Positions 31,945 to 40,466 of a stretch of DNA of 64,000 bases are shown piece by piece. Below the pieces are notes generated by a model. The model was not told where the DNA came from. It made no database searches and saw nothing but the letters and a program-made list of their open reading frames with translations. The stretch is taken from positions 1 through 64,000 of the forward strand of contig NZ_FORN01000033.1 of assembly GCF_900114015.1 (NCBI RefSeq). Direction: 5' to 3'. The stretch's first letter is position 1, and each line of letters begins with the position of its first letter. Origin of the DNA: Caulobacter sp. UNC279MFTsu5.1. Its GTDB lineage: Bacteria; Pseudomonadota; Alphaproteobacteria; Caulobacterales; Caulobacteraceae. The translations under genes and the position numbers were made by a program.

Positions 31945-33792
31945 CTACCGCCTCGGAATCTGATCTCGCGGCGTCAGCGAAACCTCGGCCGCCGCGCCGG
32001 CCCGGCGATAGCCGATGCGGATTGGCCGGTCCGTCGGCGCGACACGCATCGCCGCACGGGCGTCGGTGAGCGGCATGCCCCGGACCGTCGCGCCGTCGAT
32101 CGCCGTCACCACGTCGCCGACCTTCAGGCCGGCGGCCTCGGCCGGACCGCCCGAGGCGATGTCCTTGATCTCAAAGCCGTCGTCCCCGAGGTTCAGCCAG
32201 CATCCGCAGCGGTCGAAGGCGCCCGCGTCGGCCGGCGGCGTCGCGATACGGCGCAGGTACATGATCTGGCGATCGTAGTCGAAGGTGACCACGAAGCGCT
32301 TCAGAAGGCCGCTGCCGATATTGCCGTCGAAATTCTCGTCGGTGAACACGCCCTTGCCCTGGGTGGCCAGACCCGCCACCGGCCTTTCGATCGTGACCTC
32401 GCCTAGGCTCAGCGACCTTGCGCGGATCACGTAGGATCGCGAGGGGCCGCCGACGCCCCAGCCGTCCACCGCCGTCACGCCTTCAGGATGGGCCGCCCGC
32501 AACTTCGTGCGCTCGACGAACGGCCGCGCCACGGTCACCTCGCTGCGCGAGCCGGTGTCGATGTTGTGGCGCGCGGGCAGGTCGTCCAGTCGCCCGCTCA
32601 CCTGCGGCATGTGGTCGTAGAACACGAACGGCACGGCGACGCCGGCCCTGGCGCGGTCGGCCGCGGTGAACCGCGCCGGATCGATCAGGGTCAGTTCGTT
32701 GCGCTCGTAGTCGATGACCGTGACGAAGCGGCGGAACATCTCGAAACCCAGCATGCCGCCGACCTGGAAACCCTCCACGGGCTTGGGACTGAAATCGAGC
32801 TTCAGCATCGTCTGGTCACGCAGGGTCATGCCGCCAAGCTCCAGCCGGCCCACCTGGACGTAGCCGCTGGTCGGCCGCGCCTCGCCCGATCCGCCGGACG
32901 GCATGGCGCCTTGAGACTTCAGGTCCAGGGCCGCCACCGTCGGCGAGGTGAGGATGCCATGCCCGCCGGTGTCGACCAGGAACGGGAACGGGCCTTTGCC
33001 GTCCACCGTGACGTCGACGAAGATGTGGTTGTTGGCCAGCCGGAACGGCGCGGTGATCCGCCCCTCGGCCGGCAGGGTCCAGTCCCGCGGCGCGCCCTTG
33101 GGCAGGGTGTAGGCCGCCGCCGGACGGGCCGCCCCTCGGACCGCCGAGATCAGGGTCAGGGTCTGAAGGCTGGCCTCGCCGCCGCCATCGTCGATCGTGG
33201 CGATCTTCGGCAGGGCGCGACCGGCCTGTCGGACATAGTCGGCATAGCGGAAGTCGAAGGTCATGAAGCCCTGGGTCTCGCGCACGCGGACAAGATGGGC
33301 GGTGGCGCAGTCGAACCAGGCCTCGAAGGGCTTGCCCCCACGGGGCGTCACCTTCAGCCGCCGCCCCTCCGGGTCGACGCCCAGGGCTTCGACGCGGGCT
33401 CCGCCGGCGTCGGCGCGCCACCAAAGGTCGGCGTTGCGAAAGGCCTGGTTGACGGCCACGGCGGGGCGGTCGCCGCCGGCCTGGGGCGTCACCGCGCCGG
33501 AGGGATCCTGCATCCAGGCCGTCTTGCCGTCGAAGGCGCTGGCGCCGGCGGTCGGGCCTAGCTGGCGGCGCTCGACGAACCGGCCCGTGGCCACGTCGCT
33601 GGTCGTTTCGACCTCGCCCGTCAGGCCCTGTCCGACATAGGCGCGTCGCACGACCAGGCTCGTGGCGGTCCCGCCTGTCGCGCCGGCGCCCAGCACCGCG
33701 AGCCGGTTGGCGGCGAACACGTCGGCTGGCGGCGTCTGGGCGGCGCAGATCGCCGGAACGGCGGCGGAGGACAACAGCAGGGGCAGGAACAT
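31945..33792 (-). CDS. exported aspartyl protease-like protein with PDZ domain
   Basis: A 615-residue protein with a signal peptide (MFLPLLLSSAAVPAICAAQ). The middle holds two retropepsin-like halves: FPFLVDTGGHGILTSPTV (DTG motif near residue 288) and, about 140 residues on, ARHNIDTGSRSEVTVARPF, as in bacterial aspartyl-protease-family proteins. The C-terminus is a PDZ domain (WLNLGDDGFEIKDIASGGPAEAAGLKVGDVVTAIDG). The likely site of action is the periplasm. The start at 33792 follows AAAGG. The plus-strand AraC gene starts just 9 bp away, so the two divergent genes share a very short upstream region. Protease activity is predicted from the DTG motifs. Confidence 0.88.
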   Translation of the reverse strand: MFLPLLLSSAAVPAICAAQTPPADVFAANRLAVLGAGATGGTATSLVVRRAYVGQGLTGEVETTSDVATGRFVERRQLGPTAGASAFDGKTAWMQDPSGAVTPQAGGDRPAVAVNQAFRNADLWWRADAGGARVEALGVDPEGRRLKVTPRGGKPFEAWFDCATAHLVRVRETQGFMTFDFRYADYVRQAGRALPKIATIDDGGGEASLQTLTLISAVRGAARPAAAYTLPKGAPRDWTLPAEGRITAPFRLANNHIFVDVTVDGKGPFPFLVDTGGHGILTSPTVAALDLKSQGAMPSGGSGEARPTSGYVQVGRLELGGMTLRDQTMLKLDFSPKPVEGFQVGGMLGFEMFRRFVTVIDYERNELTLIDPARFTAADRARAGVAVPFVFYDHMPQVSGRLDDLPARHNIDTGSRSEVTVARPFVERTKLRAAHPEGVTAVDGWGVGGPSRSYVIRARSLSLGEVTIERPVAGLATQGKGVFTDENFDGNIGSGLLKRFVVTFDYDRQIMYLRRIATPPADAGAFDRCGCWLNLGDDGFEIKDIASGGPAEAAGLKVGDVVTAIDGATVRGMPLTDARAAMRVAPTDRPIRIGYRRAGAAAEVSLTPRDQIPRR

Positions 33793-33801
33793 GGACGGCC
33801 T

Positions 33802-34620
33802 TTGCGCGACAAGGCCCTCCGCCTATCATCGCCGCCGAAAACCGGTCTTGAACCGAATTCACATCCGCCTCGAGTTCGCCCGCTGCCCGTTCCCTCCGCC
33901 TCCATCCGCGCCGTCGAGCCCGGGCGATTGCTGCACGCGCCGGGCGAGCGGCTGGCCCGCCATCGCCACGACCATGGCTTTGCGGCCGTCGTGCTGTCGG
34001 GCGGCTATGTCGAGGCGGGCGACACCGGCCGGCATCGGGTGGCGGCCGGCGACGTCATCCTGCACCAGGCCTTCGAAAGCCATCTGGACCAGTTCGACCG
34101 ACGCGGCGCCCAGGTGCTGGTGTTGCCCCTGCCGTCCGGCCTGGGCGGGACGACGCGGGGACGGGTCGCCGATCCCGACCTGATCGCGCGGCTGACGGCG
34201 ATCGACGCCCGAATGGCCGCCGAGGCCCTGGCCGAGGGGTTCGAGCCGGCCGCGGCGTGGCCGACGAACCCGGAAGATTGGCCGGACGCCCTGGCGCAGG
34301 AACTGTTGGCCGATCCCGACCTGTCGATCCATCGATGGGCGAGGGCGGAGGATCTCCACCCCGGCAGCGTTTCGCGCGGCTTTCAGCAGCAGTTCGGCGT
34401 GACGGCGGCGGCTTTCCGGGCCACGGTCCGGGCGCGTCGAGCCCTGGCGGCGCTGGACGATCCGGCGCTCAGCCTGGCGCAGGTGGCCGGTGATTGCGGC
34501 TTCGCCGACCAGGCCCACATGACGCGGGCGATCCTGCGACTGACGGGATCGACTCCCCGCCGACTGCGCCGGACGGCGACGGAACTTTGTCCGGATCCGG
34601 CATGGCTGGCGCGCCGGTAA
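33802..34620 (+). CDS. AraC-family transcriptional regulator
   Basis: A DNA-binding regulator of up to 272 residues. The N-terminal part shows a cupin-like sensor fold (GRLLHAPGERLARHRHDHGFAAVVLSGGYVEAGDTGRHRVAAGDVILHQAFESH) and the C-terminus two helix-turn-helix units (LSIHRWARAEDLHPGSVSRGFQQQFGVTAAAFRA and LSLAQVAGDCGFADQAHMTRAILRLTGSTPRRLR). The start is unclear: TTG at 33802 is the first, but the cupin begins near 33900 and no ATG or GTG is available in frame; the shortest credible protein starts near there. It may control the divergent protease gene. The effector is unknown. Confidence 0.82.
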   Translation: MRDKALRLSSPPKTGLEPNSHPPRVRPLPVPSASIRAVEPGRLLHAPGERLARHRHDHGFAAVVLSGGYVEAGDTGRHRVAAGDVILHQAFESHLDQFDRRGAQVLVLPLPSGLGGTTRGRVADPDLIARLTAIDARMAAEALAEGFEPAAAWPTNPEDWPDALAQELLADPDLSIHRWARAEDLHPGSVSRGFQQQFGVTAAAFRATVRARRALAALDDPALSLAQVAGDCGFADQAHMTRAILRLTGSTPRRLRRTATELCPDPAWLARR

Positions 34621-34642
34621 GCGCTTTCATGCGTCGCTGCCG

Positions 34643-35659
34643 TCAATCGTCCGTGAAGTAGTCGGCGATCGCCGCATCCACCGACTCCAGCTCGAAGTTC
34701 GGCGAGCCGGCGCGTTCCAGGGCGTGGCGGATCTGCCAGGCGCTGCGGCCGACATGGACGCCCATGCCGCGCAGTTCCTCGACGATCGCCGCGCGGGTGG
34801 CGTCGTCGACCGACTTGTTGTTCTCCAGCCGCGCCTGGTCCAGTCGCCAGCCGAAATAGCTATCAGGCGTTAGTTCGATCACCGCCCCAGGGGCCGGCCG
34901 CCATTCGTAGATCGCGCAGCGGCGGTCGACGGCCGCGTCGACATAGTTGGCCAGGCAGTTGCGGTAGCGCCGGGCGGCGTCGCGGATCGCCGCCACCGTC
35001 TCCAGCGGCCGCAAGCGTTCCGTACCCGGATGAGGCGGCTTGGGCAGCTCGCGGCGGAAGTCGTCGGCCACCAGGTTGAACAGCGCCTTGGCGTTCGGGG
35101 CCCGCGTCCAGACGGCGATCCGCTCGGCCAGCACGGCTTCCGGCAGGCGGCGGGCGAGCAGGGCGTGAGCCTCGGCCAGCAGCTTGGCCTGGGCCGCGCT
35201 GACCCGCACGGCCGCCCCGCCGGCGTCGCGCAGCGGACGCGGCAGGGCGCCCAGGGTCCGCACCTGCAGCGGGTCGATCCGTTCGGCGTGGCGCAGGGTC
35301 TTGGCCGGCTTGGGGTCGGCCAGCAGGGCGACGAGGACGCGATAGTCCTCGGGCGTCCAGGCGATCTCGCCCAGCCGCTCCAGCGCCCGGGCCAGGCCTT
35401 CCGGGGCCGGATCGAGCACCAGGCGCACCGCCTTGCGCAGCGGCGCCTCGAACAGCAGGCCGACGTCGACCGACCCGCGGCGGTCGGTCTCCGTCGCCAG
35501 CATCAGGCAGACCAGGTGGCGGCGCGCGGTCGGCGCGGTGACAAACGGGGTATGGGGCGCGGGCCACAGCGCGGCCAGCACGTCCGCATAGGCGGGCGCG
35601 ATCAGGCGCAGCAGGGGCGAGGCGAGCTGCGTCGCCTGGGCCAGAACGAGGGTGGTCAT
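34643..35659 (-). CDS. uncharacterised protein (weakly PcfJ-like)
   Basis: A 338-residue cytosolic protein without signal or membrane segments. The C-terminal third contains AARRYRNCLANYVDAAVDRRCAIYEWRPAPGAVIEL, which faintly resembles the conserved core of PcfJ-like proteins (a Cys followed about 20 residues later by an aromatic E/W motif), but similarity is too weak for a call. The remainder is Arg/Ala/Leu rich and mostly helical. The start at 35659 is chosen over a farther ATG at 35746 because GGGAGC lies upstream of it. It converges with the AraC gene with 22 bp between stops. No function can be proposed. Confidence 0.65.
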   Translation of the reverse strand: MTTLVLAQATQLASPLLRLIAPAYADVLAALWPAPHTPFVTAPTARRHLVCLMLATETDRRGSVDVGLLFEAPLRKAVRLVLDPAPEGLARALERLGEIAWTPEDYRVLVALLADPKPAKTLRHAERIDPLQVRTLGALPRPLRDAGGAAVRVSAAQAKLLAEAHALLARRLPEAVLAERIAVWTRAPNAKALFNLVADDFRRELPKPPHPGTERLRPLETVAAIRDAARRYRNCLANYVDAAVDRRCAIYEWRPAPGAVIELTPDSYFGWRLDQARLENNKSVDDATRAAIVEELRGMGVHVGRSAWQIRHALERAGSPNFELESVDAAIADYFTDD

Positions 35660-36037
35660 CGATAGCTCCCGGCGACAGCCGGGGCGGGCCGTCGCTAGCG
35701 GTTGATTTGCGGACGAAGCGGGCGCGGCTCGCACGACGCGCGCCATCGCACCGGGATCGGTGGCTTGTATGGCTGGGCGGCGTTCAAGGTCATGCGGGGG
35801 CGGCTTCCGGGGGAGAGCGTGGTTCGGAAGGCGCTGATCCCACGATCCGCGGTTCCGGACAAGCTGGGCGCGGCGATCGCGACGACTTGGGGTTTAGCTT
35901 GTTGCCGCCGGGACACGGTTCGATGAACGCGATCCGCGTCGTGGCCGGCTCTGGATCACGCCAAATTCAGACTTGCCAAACCAGATACATAGCTATGCAT
36001 ATAGCTACACATGTTTATGACTCCCAAGAGCCCGACC
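35660..36037. other. gap upstream of the MarR-GNAT gene
   Basis: A 74-residue plus-strand frame (35702-35926, TTG start) has no recognised domain and no ribosome site. The sequence is GC-rich until about 35960, then AT-rich around the operator at 35990-36007. TTGCCA at 35973-35978 is a candidate -35 box with TGCATA at 35996-36001 as -10 (17-bp spacing). Confidence 0.45.
35990..36007. promoter_or_regulatory. perfect inverted-repeat operator of the MarR-GNAT gene
   Basis: TAGCTAT and ATAGCTA form a perfect 7-bp inverted repeat around the 4-nt spacer GCAT, giving 18 bp in an AT-rich island. The repeat overlaps the candidate -10 region and ends 3 bp before the first ATG (36011). MarR dimers bind sites of this size, so autorepression is the likely meaning. 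Confidence 0.75.
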
Positions 36038-36994
36038 ATGATCCCCGACACCCTCGCCGACCTGGGCGTGACCTTCCTGGGCAGCCGGATGAAGCGCCTG
36101 GCCGACCGCCTGCAGACCGACGCCGCCGCCAGCCTCCAGGCCATGGACCTGCCGATCCAGCCGGCCCAGCAGCAGTTCCTGGCCGTGCTGCGGCGACAGG
36201 GGCCGCAGACCGTGGGCGGCGTCGCCCAGCACCTGCGGATCAGCCAGCCCACCGCCACGCGCGCCATCCAGGCCCTGATCGAGCAGGGCCTGATCGCGGT
36301 CAGCCGCGAGGGCCGCGACCAGCGCCAGAAACTGCTGTCGCTGAGTCCGGCCGGCGAGGCGCTGATGGACCGGCTGGAACGCGAGCTGTGGCCCCGGGTC
36401 GAGGCCGCAGCCGTGTCGCTGTGCGGCGGCCGCCACACCGCCCTGCTGGAGACGATCGCCGCGATCGAGGCCGAGCTGGACCGTCGCTCGCTGCTGGACC
36501 GGGTCATGGCGCCGGGCATGACCATCCGCGACTTCTCCGACGATCTGGCGCAGGCGTTCTACGACGTCAACGCCGCCTGGATCTCTCAGATGTTCGCGCT
36601 CGAAGAGAACGACATCACCCTGCTGGAGAAGCCGCGCGAACTGATCGTCGACAAGGGCGGGGCGGTACTGTTCGCGCAAACGCCGGACCTGGGCGTGGTG
36701 GGGACCTGCGCCATCATGAAGATGAAGGACGGCTGGTTCGAGCTGACCAAGATGGGCGTGCTGGAGGCGGCGCGGGGCCGCAAGGTCGGCGAGTTCCTGC
36801 TGGCGGCGGCGATCGAACGGGCCAGGACCATGGGCGTGGCCGACCGGCTGTACCTGCTGACCAACAGGAAATGCGGGCCGGCCATCCACCTCTACGAGAA
36901 GCTGGGCTTCCAGCACGACGCCGAGATCATGGCGCTGTTCGGCAGCCGCTACGAGCGGTGCGACGTGGCGATGCGGTATCGGGGGTCAGACTGA
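36038..36994 (+). CDS. MarR-type HTH / GNAT N-acetyltransferase fusion protein
   Basis: A 318-residue bifunctional protein. Residues about 1-150 form a MarR winged helix (PAQQQFLAVLRRQGPQTVGGVAQHLRISQPTATRAIQALIEQGLIAVSREGRDQRQKLLSLS). Residues about 160-315 form a GNAT domain with FELTKMGVLEAARGRKVGEFLLAAAIERARTMGVADRLYLLTNRKCGPAIHLYEKLGF, containing the acetyl-CoA loop RGRKVGEF. Such fusions are found in alphaproteobacteria; the acetyl-group acceptor is unknown. The first ATG (36011) lies at the operator edge, so I prefer the ATG at 36038 with AAGAGC upstream. The stop overlaps the convergent ybaK by 9 bp. Confidence 0.92.
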   Translation: MIPDTLADLGVTFLGSRMKRLADRLQTDAAASLQAMDLPIQPAQQQFLAVLRRQGPQTVGGVAQHLRISQPTATRAIQALIEQGLIAVSREGRDQRQKLLSLSPAGEALMDRLERELWPRVEAAAVSLCGGRHTALLETIAAIEAELDRRSLLDRVMAPGMTIRDFSDDLAQAFYDVNAAWISQMFALEENDITLLEKPRELIVDKGGAVLFAQTPDLGVVGTCAIMKMKDGWFELTKMGVLEAARGRKVGEFLLAAAIERARTMGVADRLYLLTNRKCGPAIHLYEKLGFQHDAEIMALFGSRYERCDVAMRYRGSD

Positions 36995-37459
36995 CACCTG
37001 GGCCGCCACGGCCTTCAGCACGTCCCGCGCCGCATTCGGATCCAGCCGCACCTGCAGGCCGCGCTGGCCGCCGTTGATGTAGACATGGGTCTGCGCCAGG
37101 GCGTCGGCCTCGATCACCGCCGGCAGGGCCTTGCGCTGGCCGAAGGGGCTGATGCCGCCGACCTTGTAGCCGCTGATCCGCTCGGCGTCGGCGGGCTTCA
37201 TCATCTGGGCCGACTTGCCGCCGACCGCGGCCGCCAGCTTCTTCATCGCCACCTCGCGGTCGGACGGGACGATGGCCAACACCGGCTTGCCGTCGACCAG
37301 GGCCATCAGGGTCTTGAGCACCCGGCCGGGGTCCTCGCCCAGCGCCGCGGCGGCGGCCAGGCCGATGCTGTCGGCGTCGGGGTCGTAGTCGTAGGCGTGG
37401 ACCGTGAAATCGATCCCGGCCTTGGTCAGGGCGAGGGTGGCGGGCGTGGTGCGGGACAT
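36986..37459 (-). CDS. ybaK: YbaK/EbsC aminoacyl-tRNA deacylase-like protein
   Basis: A 157-residue editing enzyme that removes Cys (or another mischarged amino acid) from tRNA(Pro). It begins MSRTTPATLALTKAGIDFTVHAYDYDPDADSIGLAAAAALGEDPGRVLKTLMALVDG and contains the conserved VPSDREVAMKKLAAAVGGKSAQMMKPADAERISGYKVGGISPFGQRKALPAVIEADAL, including the lysine near residue 46 that is essential in the family. The ATG at 37459 replaces a longer frame that is antisense to non-coding DNA. It converges with the MarR-GNAT gene; the 3' ends overlap by 9 bp. Confidence 0.94.
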   Translation of the reverse strand: MSRTTPATLALTKAGIDFTVHAYDYDPDADSIGLAAAAALGEDPGRVLKTLMALVDGKPVLAIVPSDREVAMKKLAAAVGGKSAQMMKPADAERISGYKVGGISPFGQRKALPAVIEADALAQTHVYINGGQRGLQVRLDPNAARDVLKAVAAQVSV

Positions 37460-37502
37460 GGCCTCACTATAGCCAAGCAGGTCCGGGCCGGGCCAGAGCC
37501 GC

Positions 37503-37546
37503 GTTGTCATCCCGGAAGCCTCGCAGGGGCTGTCCGGGATGACAAC
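37503..37546. repeat. 44-bp palindromic half-element
   Basis: GTTGTCATCCCGGAAGCC is followed at once by its hairpin partner and GGGATGACAAC. It equals one half of the 112-bp elements at 7958 and 13183, with the second hairpin unit and linker missing. It lies between ybaK and the GH3 gene. Confidence 0.8.
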
Positions 37547-37587
37547 GGCGGGAGACGAAAGCCCTAGACGCCCTACTCCCACACACC

Positions 37588-40089
37588 CTATTTCGGACAG
37601 ACCGCGTCGCCTTCGTTGGAGGCCAGCCGCACCTCGGTCAGGGACAGCGAGAACGGCCCGCTCGTGCTGACCACGAACGGCGCGGTGACATGGTCCATCT
37701 TCGCCCCGGCCGCCTGGAAGCAGGACAGCTTGATCTTCACGCCGAGCCATTCGTTCAGCTTGGCGGCCTTCACGGCGGAGGTGACATCGAGGGTCCCGGC
37801 GCACGAGGCGTCGTCGGCGCAGCCGATGCTCATCGTCACCGGGGCGGTCGGCGCCGTGTCGATCCGGTAACGGACCATCACCGCCATGTCGCCGGTGGTC
37901 TGGCGCGACAGGTCGACCGGCGGACCATGGATGGCCAGCATGCCCTGCCCCGTCCAGGTCGCCTGGCGGGCGTTCTCCTGGGCCCCGGCGTCGATCGCCT
38001 TGACCGAACCGGCCCCCACGAAGTCCATCCGCCATGGCGCTGGCAGGCGGCCGTCGACGAAATAGCGGTCGACGCTGCCGGCGGCGATCACCTCGCCCGC
38101 GTCTTCCGACAGGACCCCGACCTTGCCGCCCTGGGCGTAGGACAGGCCGTAGCCGTAGGCGAACTGCGGGTCATAGCCCGGCTGGCCGCGGTTCAGCGAG
38201 CCCTGGTCAGCGCGCCTGGGCCAGGAGAAGGAAAGCTTGCCCTGGAAGTCGCGCCGGGGCTTGCCGTCCCGGCCGGCCACCAGCACGTCGGCGATCCCGC
38301 CGCCCTCGCTGCCCGGCAGCCAGGCCGCGACGAAAGCGTCGGAGGCGTTGATCTCGGGGTTCACCCACAGAGGACGGCCCGACAGGAACACCGACACCAC
38401 CGGGATCCCTTGGGCCTTCAGCCGCTTGAGCAGGGCCAGATCGGTCTTGTCGCCCAACTGGTAGCCGAGGTTGGTAAGGTCGCCCTGGAACTCGGCGTAG
38501 GGGTCCTCGCCGAACACCACGATGGCGACGTCGGGCCGGGTCGTGAACTGGCCGTCCGGCGCCAGCTCGGCCTGGCCGCCGGCGGCCTTCACCGCCTGCT
38601 CGATCCCACCCCAGATCGACTGGCCGTGCGGGAAGTCGCTGTTCTTGTTGCCCGTGCCTTGCCAGGTCAGCGTCCAACCGCCCGAGGCCTTGCCGATGTC
38701 GTCGGCGGCGCCGGCGACCAGCACCCGAGCGCCCGGCCTGACCGGCAGCACGCCGTCGTTCTTCAGCAACACCAGCGACTTGGCCACCGCCTCGCGGGCG
38801 ATCGCCCGGTGCTCGGCCGCGCCCAGCCGGTCGAACCGGCCCTGGACGGTCGGGGCGACACGCTCGAACAGCCCGGCCTTGACCTTGACCCGCAGGATCC
38901 GCCGCACGGCGTCGTCCAGCCGCGCCATCGGGATCTGCCCCGCCTTCACCTGGGCCAGGGTGTTATCGTAGAGGCCCTTCCAGCTGTCGGGGGCCATGTA
39001 CATGTCGAGCCCGGCGTTCATCGCCTGCGGGCAGCTGGTGTTGGTGCAGCCGGCCAGCTGACCGTGGGCGTTCCAGTCGCTGACCACGAAGCCCTGGAAG
39101 CCCATGCGGCCCTTCAGCACGTCGGTCAGCAAACTTTTGTTGCCGGTGATCTTCTGGCCGTTCCAGCTGGAGAACGAAGCCATCACCGTCAGGATGCCGG
39201 CGTCGATGCTGGGCGGGTAGCCCTGGGCGTGGATGGCGACCAATTCGGCCTCGGGGATCCTGGCGTCGCCCTGGTCCTTGCCGCCCTCGGTGCCGCCGTC
39301 GGCCAGGAAGTGCTTGGCCGAGCCGGCGATATGGCCGGCGCCCAGGGTCTGGCCAGGCTTGAGCACGCCCTGCAGGCCCAGCGTCATGGGACCCGAATAG
39401 GACTTCACAACCTCCGGGTCCTCGGCATAGCCCTCGTAGCTGCGCCCCCAGCGGTCGTCGCGCGGCACGGCCACGGTGGGACCGAAGGTCCAGTCGCCGC
39501 CGACCACCGCCACCTCCTCGGCCGTCGCCTGGCCGATGCGGCCGATCAGGGCCGGGTCGCGCATGGCGCCCAGGCCGATATTGTGCGGGAAGATCGTCGC
39601 TCCGACGATGTTGTTATGTCCGTGCACGGCGTCGATGCCGAACAGGATCGGAATCGAAACGTGGCCCGGCCGCGTGGCGAGCGCCTGCTTGCGATAGGCG
39701 TCGATCAGGTCGGTCCAGGCCTTGGGCGGGGCGCGGTCGTCGCCGCCCGGCGCCGAGTTGCCGCCGGCCAGGATCGAGCCCAGCGGATAGTTCTCGAGAT
39801 CGGCCGGGGTCATCGAGGCGATGTCGCCCTGGATGGTCTGGCCGACCTTCTCCTCCACGCTCATCCTGGCCATCAGCTGGCTGACGAAGGCCTCGGTCCT
39901 GGCGTCGGTGATCGCCGCCGGGCTGGCCGCCGCGGGCCACTGGGCGGGATGGGCGACGGCGGACGGGGTGACGGCGGACGGGGTGACGGCGGATTGGGCG
40001 AGGGCCGAGGCGCCGGTCAGGCCGGCCGAGGCGACGATGGTCGAGGCGAGCAGGGCCGAAATCGCCGGGCGACGGAAGCGGACGGTCAT
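37588..40089 (-). CDS. exported GH3 beta-glucosidase
   Basis: An 833-residue exo-acting beta-glucosidase of family GH3. A signal peptide (about residues 1-31, cut at ASALAQ) is followed by a short tandem repeat SAVTPSAVTPSAV. The (beta/alpha)8 domain has VEEKVGQTIQGDIASM, GIDAVHGHNNIVGATIFPHNIGLGA and KHFLADGGTEGGKDQG, and the nucleophile Asp of GFVVSDWNAH near residue 338. The beta-sandwich domain holds VVVFGEDPYAEFQGD and VSVFLSGRPLWVN. A C-terminal extra module follows after residue 650. It acts in the periplasm on glucan oligosaccharides. The leader carries an operator palindrome and a strong terminator, listed separately. Confidence 0.95.
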   Translation of the reverse strand: MTVRFRRPAISALLASTIVASAGLTGASALAQSAVTPSAVTPSAVAHPAQWPAAASPAAITDARTEAFVSQLMARMSVEEKVGQTIQGDIASMTPADLENYPLGSILAGGNSAPGGDDRAPPKAWTDLIDAYRKQALATRPGHVSIPILFGIDAVHGHNNIVGATIFPHNIGLGAMRDPALIGRIGQATAEEVAVVGGDWTFGPTVAVPRDDRWGRSYEGYAEDPEVVKSYSGPMTLGLQGVLKPGQTLGAGHIAGSAKHFLADGGTEGGKDQGDARIPEAELVAIHAQGYPPSIDAGILTVMASFSSWNGQKITGNKSLLTDVLKGRMGFQGFVVSDWNAHGQLAGCTNTSCPQAMNAGLDMYMAPDSWKGLYDNTLAQVKAGQIPMARLDDAVRRILRVKVKAGLFERVAPTVQGRFDRLGAAEHRAIAREAVAKSLVLLKNDGVLPVRPGARVLVAGAADDIGKASGGWTLTWQGTGNKNSDFPHGQSIWGGIEQAVKAAGGQAELAPDGQFTTRPDVAIVVFGEDPYAEFQGDLTNLGYQLGDKTDLALLKRLKAQGIPVVSVFLSGRPLWVNPEINASDAFVAAWLPGSEGGGIADVLVAGRDGKPRRDFQGKLSFSWPRRADQGSLNRGQPGYDPQFAYGYGLSYAQGGKVGVLSEDAGEVIAAGSVDRYFVDGRLPAPWRMDFVGAGSVKAIDAGAQENARQATWTGQGMLAIHGPPVDLSRQTTGDMAVMVRYRIDTAPTAPVTMSIGCADDASCAGTLDVTSAVKAAKLNEWLGVKIKLSCFQAAGAKMDHVTAPFVVSTSGPFSLSLTEVRLASNEGDAVCPK

Positions 40090-40143
40090 TCAACACCTCG
40101 GGAAACGACCCGGCGACGCAGGCGCGGGCGGACATTGCGCGGC

Positions 40144-40181
40144 AAAAAACCGGCGCGACGAGGAGAACATCGTCGCGCCGG
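40144..40181 (-). terminator. intrinsic terminator in the GH3 leader
   Basis: On the minus strand CCGGCGCGACGA pairs with TCGTCGCGCCGG (12 perfect pairs, 40170-40181 with 40150-40161) across an 8-nt loop and is followed by six T (40149-40144). This is a textbook rho-independent terminator read in the direction of GH3, 55 nt before its start codon. Confidence 0.9.
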
Positions 40182-40400
40182 AGTTTGGAGAGCCCCCGAT
40201 GAAGGGGATCCAGGCGCGCCGTCGCCGGAGGGGTCTGGCGAAGGCGCGTCATCCCCGCCGGCAGGTCGGCGCTGGAACGGGACGAGACGATCGGAACGGG
40301 GCGGGCGTCGCTCGCCATCGGGCGCGCGGACGCGGGTGGGTGTTTCCTTCCCTGAAGCGGAGGCTGGCGCCCCTCTGACTGGCGGAAATCTCAACACGAC

Positions 40401-40417
40401 TTGACAGCGCTGTCTAG
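40401..40417. promoter_or_regulatory. 17-bp operator, copy upstream of GH3
   Basis: TTGACAGCGCTGTCTAG contains the perfect palindrome GACAGCGCTGTC. The same 17 bp in the opposite orientation, with two further matching bases, occur at 45218-45234 upstream of the TonB receptor. The central CG-containing palindrome is typical of LacI-family sites, but no LacI gene is in the window; the ROK repressor at 47265 is the nearest candidate regulator. Confidence 0.8.
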
Positions 40418-40466
40418 CGGAAATGTGAGCGGTACCGGGCCAGCAGGACGGACGAGACGCCATGGT

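Larger units (their letters stand above)
40090..40466. other. GH3 leader region
   Basis: The region between the halogenase-like gene (stop 40467) and the GH3 start (40089), both minus strand, holds in transcription order a palindromic operator (40417-40401), then an intrinsic terminator (40181-40144), then only about 55 nt before the GH3 ATG. No protein gene is convincing. A 26-codon frame begins inside the terminator loop at 40170 and ends with TGA next to the GH3 ATG, without a ribosome site. Confidence 0.6.

Noticed and set aside
35702-35926. 74-codon TTG-start frame upstream of the MarR-GNAT gene
   Set aside because: No ribosome site or domain, and several overlapping frames of like quality exist.
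40090-40170. 26-codon leader peptide before GH3
   Set aside because: It starts inside the terminator loop, lacks a ribosome site, and has no run of regulatory codons, so it is probably chance.
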